A stretch of 64,000 nt of DNA from positions 992,001 to 1,056,000 of the forward strand of contig NZ_JAIOKB010000001.1 in NCBI RefSeq assembly GCF_019898765.1. Direction: 5' to 3'. The DNA comes from Sphingomonas yunnanensis. GTDB lineage: Bacteria; Pseudomonadota; Alphaproteobacteria; Sphingomonadales; Sphingomonadaceae. A program made the position numbers and the translations under genes. Of the stretch, positions 38,913 through 45,412 are shown one piece after another; position 1 is the stretch's first letter, and each line of letters starts with the position of its first letter. The notes under the pieces are model-generated. The model saw nothing but the letters and a program-made list of their open reading frames with translations. It had not been told where the DNA came from and did no database searches.

Positions 38913-39173
38913 ATGCCGGATCGGATGGCGCTCACACCCGAGGAGAAGCGCGATAGTGCGCGTCGACGCCTAGCTGCGAGCGCGTGCGTTCTCGGGCCCG
39001 ACACGCGTTACGAGTTTATCCCGAACAACATGGCCGCCGGGCCGTGCGAGCACTGCCTTGCTGCCGCCTTGCGCACGTACACCGCCGACGAGGCGCCACT
39101 CGCCCCGCTCGCTGGCTGCCCCCACCCTGACCAGTGTGTCGGCTACCACCGCAGCCTGCTCCCGCTCGGCTGA
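38913..39173 (+). CDS. Small Cys-containing hypothetical protein
   Basis: 86 residues with Cys25, a CEHC motif (residues 45-48) and a C-terminal GCPHPDQCVGYH, which together could bind one zinc. No family recognised. The ribosome-binding site is weak; an ATG four codons further in is an alternative start. Position in the accessory zone suggests a mobile-element gene. Confidence 0.5.
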   Translation: MPDRMALTPEEKRDSARRRLAASACVLGPDTRYEFIPNNMAAGPCEHCLAAALRTYTADEAPLAPLAGCPHPDQCVGYHRSLLPLG

Positions 39174-39346
39174 CCCGGCGGCGCGGTGGAGCGGCGGAGT
39201 GGCTCAAGCTGATTGCCGATTAGCCCGTGTGGGCTCTGAGAACCTTCAGACCGGAATGAAACGCCTGCGACCAAGCGCTGGGATGCAAGCACCGGGCGAG
39301 GAAGCAGCATCTGCCTCGATGGCCGCAGACATCCAACCCGCGTTGG

Positions 39347-40171
39347 TCATTTCACGCGGAACTGCTCCGCGTCCCACCATTTCGCCCGAGAGTCGCGTGC
39401 GACTGGTACAAGTGACACACGATTTCTGATCGCGCGTAATAATTCCCGGCGGTTAAAAGATATGTTGATGACCAAAGGCGGAGCGTCTTTTTGATCCAGG
39501 AATGGGAAATCGTGAGAGCCCAGTTTGTCAGACTCGCCCACGATAATCCACCGCCTGACCCACCACGCCCAAAGGTCTGCGGCCTGTAGAGGAACTCTCT
39601 CACGATCATTTATAAATTTCGGAGAAGACTCAGTAAACATAGGAAACATTTTTGCGGCATCGAGGTACTCCCAAGCCGCTTTCAAAGACGCTTGGTGCGT
39701 GTGGCAATCGAAGATTACGTCCATTGGGGCGTCTTCTACCCCAACCTCATGCAGCATCGGCTTTAGAAGTTTCCATCGTCCAGCGATGCTTCCAAGGAAT
39801 AAGTTAAAGCAAATCTGATATGGATCTTCCAACATAGACATGTTGCGTGGCGAAGTTAGGCCAACGATGTGCTTTCGCGCATGATCGAGATCATCCTGCC
39901 TTATAGAGATAGAAAAATACGCTCGAACGTGTTCCGCCATCACCCGATAGAACGCCGGCATGCGAGCCATTCGTTCCTCGAGCGCGGCCATCTCTGACAT
40001 TTTAAAGTGGTAAACGCCGTCAGCTGCTAACGTGCCAAACGGCTTTAGCAGTTCCTGCCAGCTTTCAGAGAACCTTTCCCAATCCGGGAGATTCGCTAAA
40101 ACTCCTGCAAAGACGAACAACCCATCGCTTGCACTTTCGTCGACGAAGAGCTGTGCCACCATGCCGTCCAC
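39347..40171 (-). CDS. DUF3800 family protein
   Basis: A 274-residue protein with the DUF3800 pattern: an N-terminal acidic strand LFVDESASDG, FVFAGVLA, a central IFDCHTHQ, and the C-terminal LQAADLWAWWVRR. The fold is RNase H-like and members are often near defence or mobile genes, but activity is unproven. The gene has lower GC than the core genes, consistent with transfer. Confidence 0.8.
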   Translation of the reverse strand: MDGMVAQLFVDESASDGLFVFAGVLANLPDWERFSESWQELLKPFGTLAADGVYHFKMSEMAALEERMARMPAFYRVMAEHVRAYFSISIRQDDLDHARKHIVGLTSPRNMSMLEDPYQICFNLFLGSIAGRWKLLKPMLHEVGVEDAPMDVIFDCHTHQASLKAAWEYLDAAKMFPMFTESSPKFINDRERVPLQAADLWAWWVRRWIIVGESDKLGSHDFPFLDQKDAPPLVINISFNRRELLRAIRNRVSLVPVARDSRAKWWDAEQFRVK

Positions 40172-40244
40172 CCTCCACTACAACCTACGAATGGGTCTAA
40201 GCTAGTAAGACGATTTCGAGATGCAACGGCTTTGACGAGGGCCG

Positions 40245-40290
40245 GTATTCAGCTTGGAAGGCTGCTGCACTACCATTGTGCTATACCCGC
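40245..40290 (-). repeat. 5' fragment of tRNA-Gly (TCC)
   Basis: On the minus strand from 40290: acceptor half GCGGGTA, D-arm GCACAATGGTAGTGC, anticodon loop CTTCCAA (TCC) with stem arms AGC/GCT, ending in AATAC where the T-arm should begin. The T-arm and 3' acceptor are absent. This is the second 5' tRNA fragment in the same orientation within 1.6 kb. Confidence 0.75.
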
Positions 40291-40298
40291 ATACCCGC

Positions 40299-40316
40299 AG
40301 AAAAGCGTGCTTTTCT
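40299..40316. terminator. Terminator-like hairpin
   Basis: A perfect 8-bp stem AGAAAAGC/GCTTTTCT around GT, next to the tRNA-Gly fragment. The T4 inside the stem could act as a weak intrinsic terminator in either direction. Confidence 0.4.
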
Positions 40317-40449
40317 CAAGGCAGCTCAGGAATGTTTTGCAATCCTGTTTTGCGGCTGCAGGCGATAGCGCAGCCTCCGAGGACGGTCAATCGGCTGCTT
40401 CGCGCGCTCGGGTGCTTGCTCCACACGGCCGAACGCGCGACGCTGCGCC

Positions 40450-40605
40450 ATGCCTGACGACTCGCCGCAGCTCACTCCCGAAGCGCTCGCCACTTGGACA
40501 GACCAGGAGCTGCTCACCGGACGGGTGAAGACGACGTGGGAGTTGGGCGACCCGGCGATCGACGCGCTGGCGGCTGAAGTCGCACGGCGCGAACTGGATT
40601 TTTAA
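40450..40605 (+). CDS. 51-residue hypothetical protein
   Basis: A short frame MPDDSPQLTPEALATWTDQE, running on through LLTGRVKTTWELGDP to AAEVARRELDF, with ordinary soluble composition. It ends two bases before the start of the 204-residue gene, so the two may be coupled. No ribosome-binding site is obvious and no family recognised. Confidence 0.45.
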   Translation: MPDDSPQLTPEALATWTDQELLTGRVKTTWELGDPAIDALAAEVARRELDF

Positions 40606-40607
40606 CT

Positions 40608-41222
40608 TTGCACCCCGTAGCACTCGCGAAGGCCGCCACTCGCTTTGCCCGCGCGGAGCGCGCTGTCGCATCCCTTGAAGCGGCGACAACACACGACGAG
40701 GCCGAAGCGGCTTGGAACGACTTCCTTACGGCTTCCGGAGTTGTGTTCAACGTACTTGAGCAGGGCGCTAAGAGCAGCCCTCAAAGTATCGGATGGTACT
40801 CCCGCGTAAAAGGGGAGCGCAAGTCCGATCCAGCTTTGTCTTACCTTCACCAAGCCCGCAACTCAGAAACGCATGGCATAGAAAGCGTAACCACGCGGCA
40901 CCAGCAATATGACCTTCCGGACGGCCATCCGATTTTTAAAATCACTGTCGACGAAGGCGCGCGCATATGGAACACGACCTACCAAGGACCAGATGGTATC
41001 AGGCGAAGCATGCATCTTGATCGAAAAGATGGCATCCGCTTGGCCGCGGTCACCAACAGAGGCGTAGTTTACCACCCGCCTCGGGTGCACATGGGTCAGG
41101 TTCTCGAAGAGGTTTTTAATCCGATCCCGCTCGCACGCGCTGCGATCGCCCACTTGAGCCGGCTTCTGGAGGAAGCGAAAGAACTTGCCACTTTATCGAG
41201 CGATCAGCCGCCTCTCGCCTGA
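40608..41222 (+). CDS. Hypothetical protein of unknown function
   Basis: A 204-residue soluble protein, helical at the N-terminus (HPVALAKAATRFARAERAVASL), with a conserved-looking core SYLHQARNSETHGIESV and a beta-rich middle. The start is a TTG at 40608, two bases after the small upstream ORF. It is of a type seen on mobile elements; no function can be assigned. The stretch LHQARNSETHG resembles the catalytic-region style of HEPN-like RNases (RxxxxH: RNSETH), which is suggestive but not proven. Confidence 0.6.
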   Translation: MHPVALAKAATRFARAERAVASLEAATTHDEAEAAWNDFLTASGVVFNVLEQGAKSSPQSIGWYSRVKGERKSDPALSYLHQARNSETHGIESVTTRHQQYDLPDGHPIFKITVDEGARIWNTTYQGPDGIRRSMHLDRKDGIRLAAVTNRGVVYHPPRVHMGQVLEEVFNPIPLARAAIAHLSRLLEEAKELATLSSDQPPLA

Positions 41223-41232
41223 TCTGGCTCAC

Positions 41233-41751
41233 CTATCGAAACTCCGCCCACACCGGATGCCCGGCGTCGACCAGCTTGGTGACGATCCACCGCATCGCCT
41301 GAAGCGCCGGCCCGTGCGGTTTGCCGCGCCCGGTCTCCGCCGCAGTCCAGAAGGTCACCAGCAACTCGCGATCAGGCAGGTAGGGCCGCAGCACGCGCAG
41401 TGCGAGGCGAGTCGCCGGCACGCAGACGTCCTCGTCTCGCGCGCGGCGGCTCGCGTCATCGAGCACCGCCAGCGCCAGGTTCATCAGCAGCGCCCGTGAT
41501 CGGCGCGCGCGGCGCTCGACGTCGTCCTGGCCGAACGGCACGCCGTCGACGCGCGTGTCGGTCGAGTCGCACTTGCGGCACGGCATGGTGCGCCGCACCG
41601 CCTCCCACTCCATCGAGAGCCGGCGAAAGCGGCGATCGATGATCAGCTCCTCGAGGTCGTGCTGCTTCACCGCCTTGCACGCGCGGCAGGTCACCCGCAC
41701 GGCGCCCTCGACTCGGCGGAGGTCCTGTAGCGTCTTCGGTGGGCCGACCAT
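41233..41751 (-). CDS. Zinc-ribbon-containing hypothetical protein
   Basis: 172 residues from the ATG at 41751, with two CxxC pairs (VTCRACKAV and MPCRKCDS) that would form a zinc ribbon, followed by a helical C-terminal half. The function is unknown. The start is uncertain (a GTG at 41844 with GGAAGGAG nearby is an alternative). It may be the last gene at the prophage side of the accessory zone. Confidence 0.55.
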   Translation of the reverse strand: MVGPPKTLQDLRRVEGAVRVTCRACKAVKQHDLEELIIDRRFRRLSMEWEAVRRTMPCRKCDSTDTRVDGVPFGQDDVERRARRSRALLMNLALAVLDDASRRARDEDVCVPATRLALRVLRPYLPDRELLVTFWTAAETGRGKPHGPALQAMRWIVTKLVDAGHPVWAEFR

Positions 41752-41905
41752 GCTGGGACGATATGCCGGAACGAAGAGCGAACAAAGACTTGAACTGCAC
41801 CCGGCGACCTGCGACTCGGAGATCGGCGCGGCGTCTCCTTCCACACGGATCGCCCGCTCACCCGCGGCGCCCTCGGCTCACCACCAGCGCCGCGGGTGGT
41901 ATGCG

Positions 41906-42967
41906 CTAACTGCCGGCTCGGATGGTGGCCCAGTCCTTGGCAAGGTCGCGCATGGTGGGCTTCATTAGCCCTTCGTGCTTGCCCTCGAAGATCGTCAGGG
42001 TGGTGTTGCCCGCCTTCCGGAACAGATGGACCGCGCGACCGCCGACCGTCCGGCCGCTCCCCTCCTCCGGCCCTGTTCTGGAGTAGAGCACGTCTCGCTC
42101 CACCTCAGGCTCAATCACAGCCGAGCTGAAGCCTCTCTCAGTCGCAATGCGGTTGAAGTACCGGATGGAATGCTCAGGCGAGACCGAGGTGGTCATGCCA
42201 TCGCGGATGCCGTGAAAGATGTGAAGCGCCGGCATCTTCTGCGGCAGCGGCATAAACAAGGGTGAGCGACGGCGCGCCTCAGCGGTGTTCAATGAGCCGT
42301 GCGAGCCGGTGCACGCCATCACGTCGTCGCCATAATGGTCATCGCGGTGGACGCTATGCCAACCGGTCAGATCAGTGATCGGCACCCAGGCGTAGTAGGC
42401 TCGAATGGGCAGCGCCCCGCTCTGCGCGCCACAGAGCGCGGTATAAGCGCCGCCCGACTCGCCCACGATATAGATCGCGCGCTGGTCGACCTTACCATGC
42501 TGGACCGCGTAGGAGATCGCGGCCTTGATACCGTCGATGATCGCCGGAGAGCAGCATGCCGACGGCTTGTTGTTCGGGCCGGCGAGCGCAGGCCGAATGT
42601 AATTCCACCCCTTCGCCGTCACCAGCTTGTCGAGCCGAGCATCATCGCCGAGGGTGCCGCTCTGGTCCTCGCTCCATTGATGAAGATCGATCACCAGGGG
42701 CGCGCGCTTCGTCGCCGAAGCGAACCGCGCCTTCTGACCCGCCGCGGCGCCATACGATGGTATGGAGATGGTCGGAGGTCCGGTGAAGTCGATCCATTTC
42801 AGCTCGAGCTTCCTCTGGTAGCCAGGGAGGTTCTGCTCGGCGAACGCGCCAATCGCGCAGCCAAGCGCCAACGCTCCCGCGGCTAAGCGACGCCTCCAAC
42901 GAGGCCGCGCGCCGACGTCGGCACGCGAGGTGGAACCTACGGCCGCAGCCGCATACCCAGTTGCCAT
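41906..42967 (-). CDS. Secreted alpha/beta hydrolase (esterase/peptidase S9-like)
   Basis: A 353-residue protein with an N-terminal export signal (RPRWRRR, then a hydrophobic stretch to about residue 43). The catalytic triad candidates are in order: Ser171 in GESGGAY, Asp256 in IRDGMTT and His331 in EGKHEGL. The fold resembles S9 peptidases and acetylxylan-type esterases. The substrate is unknown; a polysaccharide acyl-esterase would fit its neighbours, the DUF1996, GH16-like and beta-helix proteins. The ATG has GGGGA seven bases upstream, and the gene is separated from the DUF1996 gene by 121 bases on the same strand. Confidence 0.8.
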   Translation of the reverse strand: MATGYAAAAVGSTSRADVGARPRWRRRLAAGALALGCAIGAFAEQNLPGYQRKLELKWIDFTGPPTISIPSYGAAAGQKARFASATKRAPLVIDLHQWSEDQSGTLGDDARLDKLVTAKGWNYIRPALAGPNNKPSACCSPAIIDGIKAAISYAVQHGKVDQRAIYIVGESGGAYTALCGAQSGALPIRAYYAWVPITDLTGWHSVHRDDHYGDDVMACTGSHGSLNTAEARRRSPLFMPLPQKMPALHIFHGIRDGMTTSVSPEHSIRYFNRIATERGFSSAVIEPEVERDVLYSRTGPEEGSGRTVGGRAVHLFRKAGNTTLTIFEGKHEGLMKPTMRDLAKDWATIRAGS

Positions 42968-42997
42968 TTCGAAGTCCCCTGCCCCATCCCCCGATGA

Positions 42998-43011
42998 GAG
43001 CTAAGCGCCCG
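42998..43011. repeat. 14-bp direct repeat of the tRNA-Val 5' end
   Basis: GAGCTAAGCGCCCG is identical here and at 38742-38755, where it is the 5' end of the tRNA-Val fragment. The two copies bracket 4.2 kb. They are a possible att pair of a small element, or chance capture. Confidence 0.45.
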
Positions 43012-43088
43012 TACTAAAGAGGTAATCTCAAAGGAAGCGGGCAACCTGAGTTACAGCCAAAGTGGTGGCGAAAGTGGTGTGCATAAGC

Positions 43089-44417
43089 TCAGTGCACCAT
43101 CGCCATCGCCATCGGCACCGTGCCCGCCGGCGCCGGCACCACGCGCGGACTGGCGAGGTAGCCGAAGCCCGCGCGCCGCTTCATGATCGTGCCGTCGCCA
43201 AGCTCGCCGTCGGCGCAATTGAGCAGCTTGTCGATGCAGTTCGCCATGGCACCGTCGATCGTGGGGCCATCCCACGCGGGGATATAGTCGGCGTGCAGCG
43301 TGGTGCCTGCCTTGCCGGTCGGCGGGTCCGAGGAGAGCCGCGCCGCGCCGTCCGCCTTCGTGATCGTCCAAGCCATCGTCTGCGTCAGCTCGGGGATGAT
43401 CTGGTCATAGCCGGCGGGGCACTGCTCCTGCCCGCTGTTCAGGTCGCGGACGAAGTGCACCACGTGCGAGCGATGATCGGCGCTGTCGGCCGCGCCGTTC
43501 CAGCACGAGCCGAAGTTGACCGTCCCGAGCACCTGCCCAGCGCCGCCGCAGTCGGCGAGCGCGTCGGTCAGGTTGTCGCGGTGCACCTGATTGGTAGCGC
43601 AGCGCCAATGGAAGACGCGGTTCTCAGACGGCTGAGCGCCGGTCAAGTCGTGGTCGAAACCGGCGATCAGCTTCATGCCGTTCGGCAGCTTGACGCACGC
43701 CTTCGCCATGCGCTGGCACTCGGGATCGCTGGCAGGTCGGCGCTTGTAATAGATCGAGATGTAGTCGGGACGGATGACGTCGAGCGCGGCGTTGAGCAGC
43801 GCCGGCATCCAGTAGGCCGAGCGATTCAGCTCGTTCATGCAGGTGCTCTCGCCCTTGGTGCGCAACGAGGCGAAGGTCGAGTTGGCGTCGGCCGAGAGGT
43901 TGCCGAAGAACTGGTGGAGCGCGTGCGCCTTGCCGGGCTGGCCCGGCCAGACGATCGGGTCATCCTTCAGCAGCTGCCCCGCTTGGCAGATGAAGCGGAA
44001 GGCGCCGACAACGTCGGGCGCAGCGCTGGGCGGGATCGGCGTGCCGCCTGAAATTAACGCGGTGCGGTCGAGGGGGCTCGGGATCGCCGCGGGCAGCGCG
44101 GTGCTAGTTGGCTTCGGCGCGGTGGTGACGGGTGGCTTAGGAGTCGGCGTGGGCGTCGGCTTCGGCGTGGGTGCCGGGGTAGGCTTCACCGGCGTAGGTG
44201 GCGCCTTGTCGAGCTCGACGATGCGCGCGACGCGCGGTGCAGCGATCGCGTCGGCCGCGGCGCGCGCGCAGTCGATGTCAGAGCGCAAGCCGGCGCGGTC
44301 GACGCTGGTGGCGACGCGGTTGACGGGAACCTTGGAGCAGCCGGAGACCGTGCCCGCCTGCGCGGCCGCGGGGGACGTGATCGCGGCGAGCGCCACGACG
44401 AGCAGCAGGCGGATCAT
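43089..44417 (-). CDS. Secreted DUF1996 domain protein
   Basis: A 442-residue protein with a signal peptide (residues 1-20, cut after AAAQ), a Pro/Thr-rich linker near residues 70-105, and a C-terminal DUF1996 domain. The family landmarks are all there: HALHQFFGN, SAYWMPALL, ISIYYKRR, LPNGMKLIAG, FGSCWNGAADSADHRSHVV, HADYIPAWD and CIDKLLNC. DUF1996 proteins are mostly known from fungi and actinomycetes, secreted and often near carbohydrate-active enzymes; the activity is unestablished. The start overlaps the GH16-like stop by four bases (ATGA), so it is coupled to the phage cassette. Confidence 0.8.
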   Translation of the reverse strand: MIRLLLVVALAAITSPAAAQAGTVSGCSKVPVNRVATSVDRAGLRSDIDCARAAADAIAAPRVARIVELDKAPPTPVKPTPAPTPKPTPTPTPKPPVTTAPKPTSTALPAAIPSPLDRTALISGGTPIPPSAAPDVVGAFRFICQAGQLLKDDPIVWPGQPGKAHALHQFFGNLSADANSTFASLRTKGESTCMNELNRSAYWMPALLNAALDVIRPDYISIYYKRRPASDPECQRMAKACVKLPNGMKLIAGFDHDLTGAQPSENRVFHWRCATNQVHRDNLTDALADCGGAGQVLGTVNFGSCWNGAADSADHRSHVVHFVRDLNSGQEQCPAGYDQIIPELTQTMAWTITKADGAARLSSDPPTGKAGTTLHADYIPAWDGPTIDGAMANCIDKLLNCADGELGDGTIMKRRAGFGYLASPRVVPAPAGTVPMAMAMVH

Positions 44418-45412
44418 GGCAGCACCTCGTTGTTGCGCCAGATCTGGCGCTCGTCCTCACAGAGCACGCGGACGGAGTGGACGATCATGTCGGAGGGCGG
44501 GGAGCCGAGCGCGGGCGCAAGGTATGGCTGCCCCTGCTCAGGCCAGGCGATGCCCGAGCTGTTGTTGAGGATGACCTGCCAGTCCTGATTCCAGGCGAAG
44601 CCAGTCGGCCAGGGCGTGACGTCCACCGTCTTGCCGTCCACCGCGAGGCGCAAACCCCACGGACGCACCTCGATCGTGTAGGTGTGCCGCGACGCAATTA
44701 CGAACGAGGTGCCCAGGGGCTTGCCCGCGCCGGTCAGGGGGAAGTCGTACTGCTTATGCAGCACTTGGTCGCCATCTGGATGGTAGGGCCAATCGTGCAG
44801 CGTGCGGGCCAGCCGCTTACCGAAGACCTCAACATCGATCTCCGCCTCGCGCGCGTCCGGAATAGCGGGGTGATCGGCGTCGACGAAGGGGCGACGACCG
44901 CAGGTGTAGAGCCACAGCGCCGAGAATGGGATGCGGCCATCCACCTGCGCCGGGAAGGTCGCGTCGAACTCGACGACGAAGGGCGGCTTGAACCGCACCG
45001 CGTAGAACGACGACAGGTGGGGGCTGATCCAGGGCTTGATCTCCTTGCCGAGCCACTCGCCCTTCATCGCCCACTGCCGCCAGAGCTGCGTCCACTCGGC
45101 GTCGGTCGGCTCTCGCGAGCGGAGGCGCAGGCCCCCGTTCACCAGCGAGTAGAGGTCAGTAGCGCACGGGTGCGCCGCGCTCAGGAAGTCGTCGAAGCCG
45201 TAGCCATACCGCGAGCGATCGAAGTCCGACCACCAGCGACCGATCGACGACCACAGTCCACGCCCGGCCATGCTGCCGGCATAGCTCGGCCCTCCGGTCC
45301 GGTGGTTGAAGGTGGCGAACTGGTCGTCGATCGCGACCGCGCGATAGGTCTTCAGGTTGCCGCCGGCGTGAGAGCCGGCGTCCGAGACCGCGATGCCGAT
45401 AGGGTTCGGCAT
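44414..45412 (-). CDS. GH16-like (concanavalin-A-fold) protein in phage cassette
   Basis: A 332-residue protein, mostly beta-strand, with EIDVE at residues 191-195 matching the GH16 catalytic signature (E-x-D-x-E), preceded by aromatic-rich strands (FSALWLYT) and followed by strands such as HTYTIEVRPWGLRLAVDG typical of the jelly roll. An N-terminal domain of about 120 residues is not recognised. No signal peptide is seen, so it may be a virion protein. A glucanase/galactanase-type depolymerase is likely but unproven. The ATG shares a base with the stop of the tail-tube fusion (TGATG). Confidence 0.65.
   Translation of the reverse strand: MPNPIGIAVSDAGSHAGGNLKTYRAVAIDDQFATFNHRTGGPSYAGSMAGRGLWSSIGRWWSDFDRSRYGYGFDDFLSAAHPCATDLYSLVNGGLRLRSREPTDAEWTQLWRQWAMKGEWLGKEIKPWISPHLSSFYAVRFKPPFVVEFDATFPAQVDGRIPFSALWLYTCGRRPFVDADHPAIPDAREAEIDVEVFGKRLARTLHDWPYHPDGDQVLHKQYDFPLTGAGKPLGTSFVIASRHTYTIEVRPWGLRLAVDGKTVDVTPWPTGFAWNQDWQVILNNSSGIAWPEQGQPYLAPALGSPPSDMIVHSVRVLCEDERQIWRNNEVLP

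Noticed and set aside
39190..39250. Possible tRNA-Ser/Leu 5' fragment (GGAGCGGCGGAGTGGCTCAA)
   Set aside because: Only the D-arm-like part resembles a tRNA; there is no anticodon stem-loop, just a simple AGCCC/GGGCT hairpin.
35990..43000. Integrase or excisionase gene at the tRNA-Glu side of the prophage
   Set aside because: No frame in this stretch shows a tyrosine-recombinase or resolvase signature; it must be beyond the right edge or lost.
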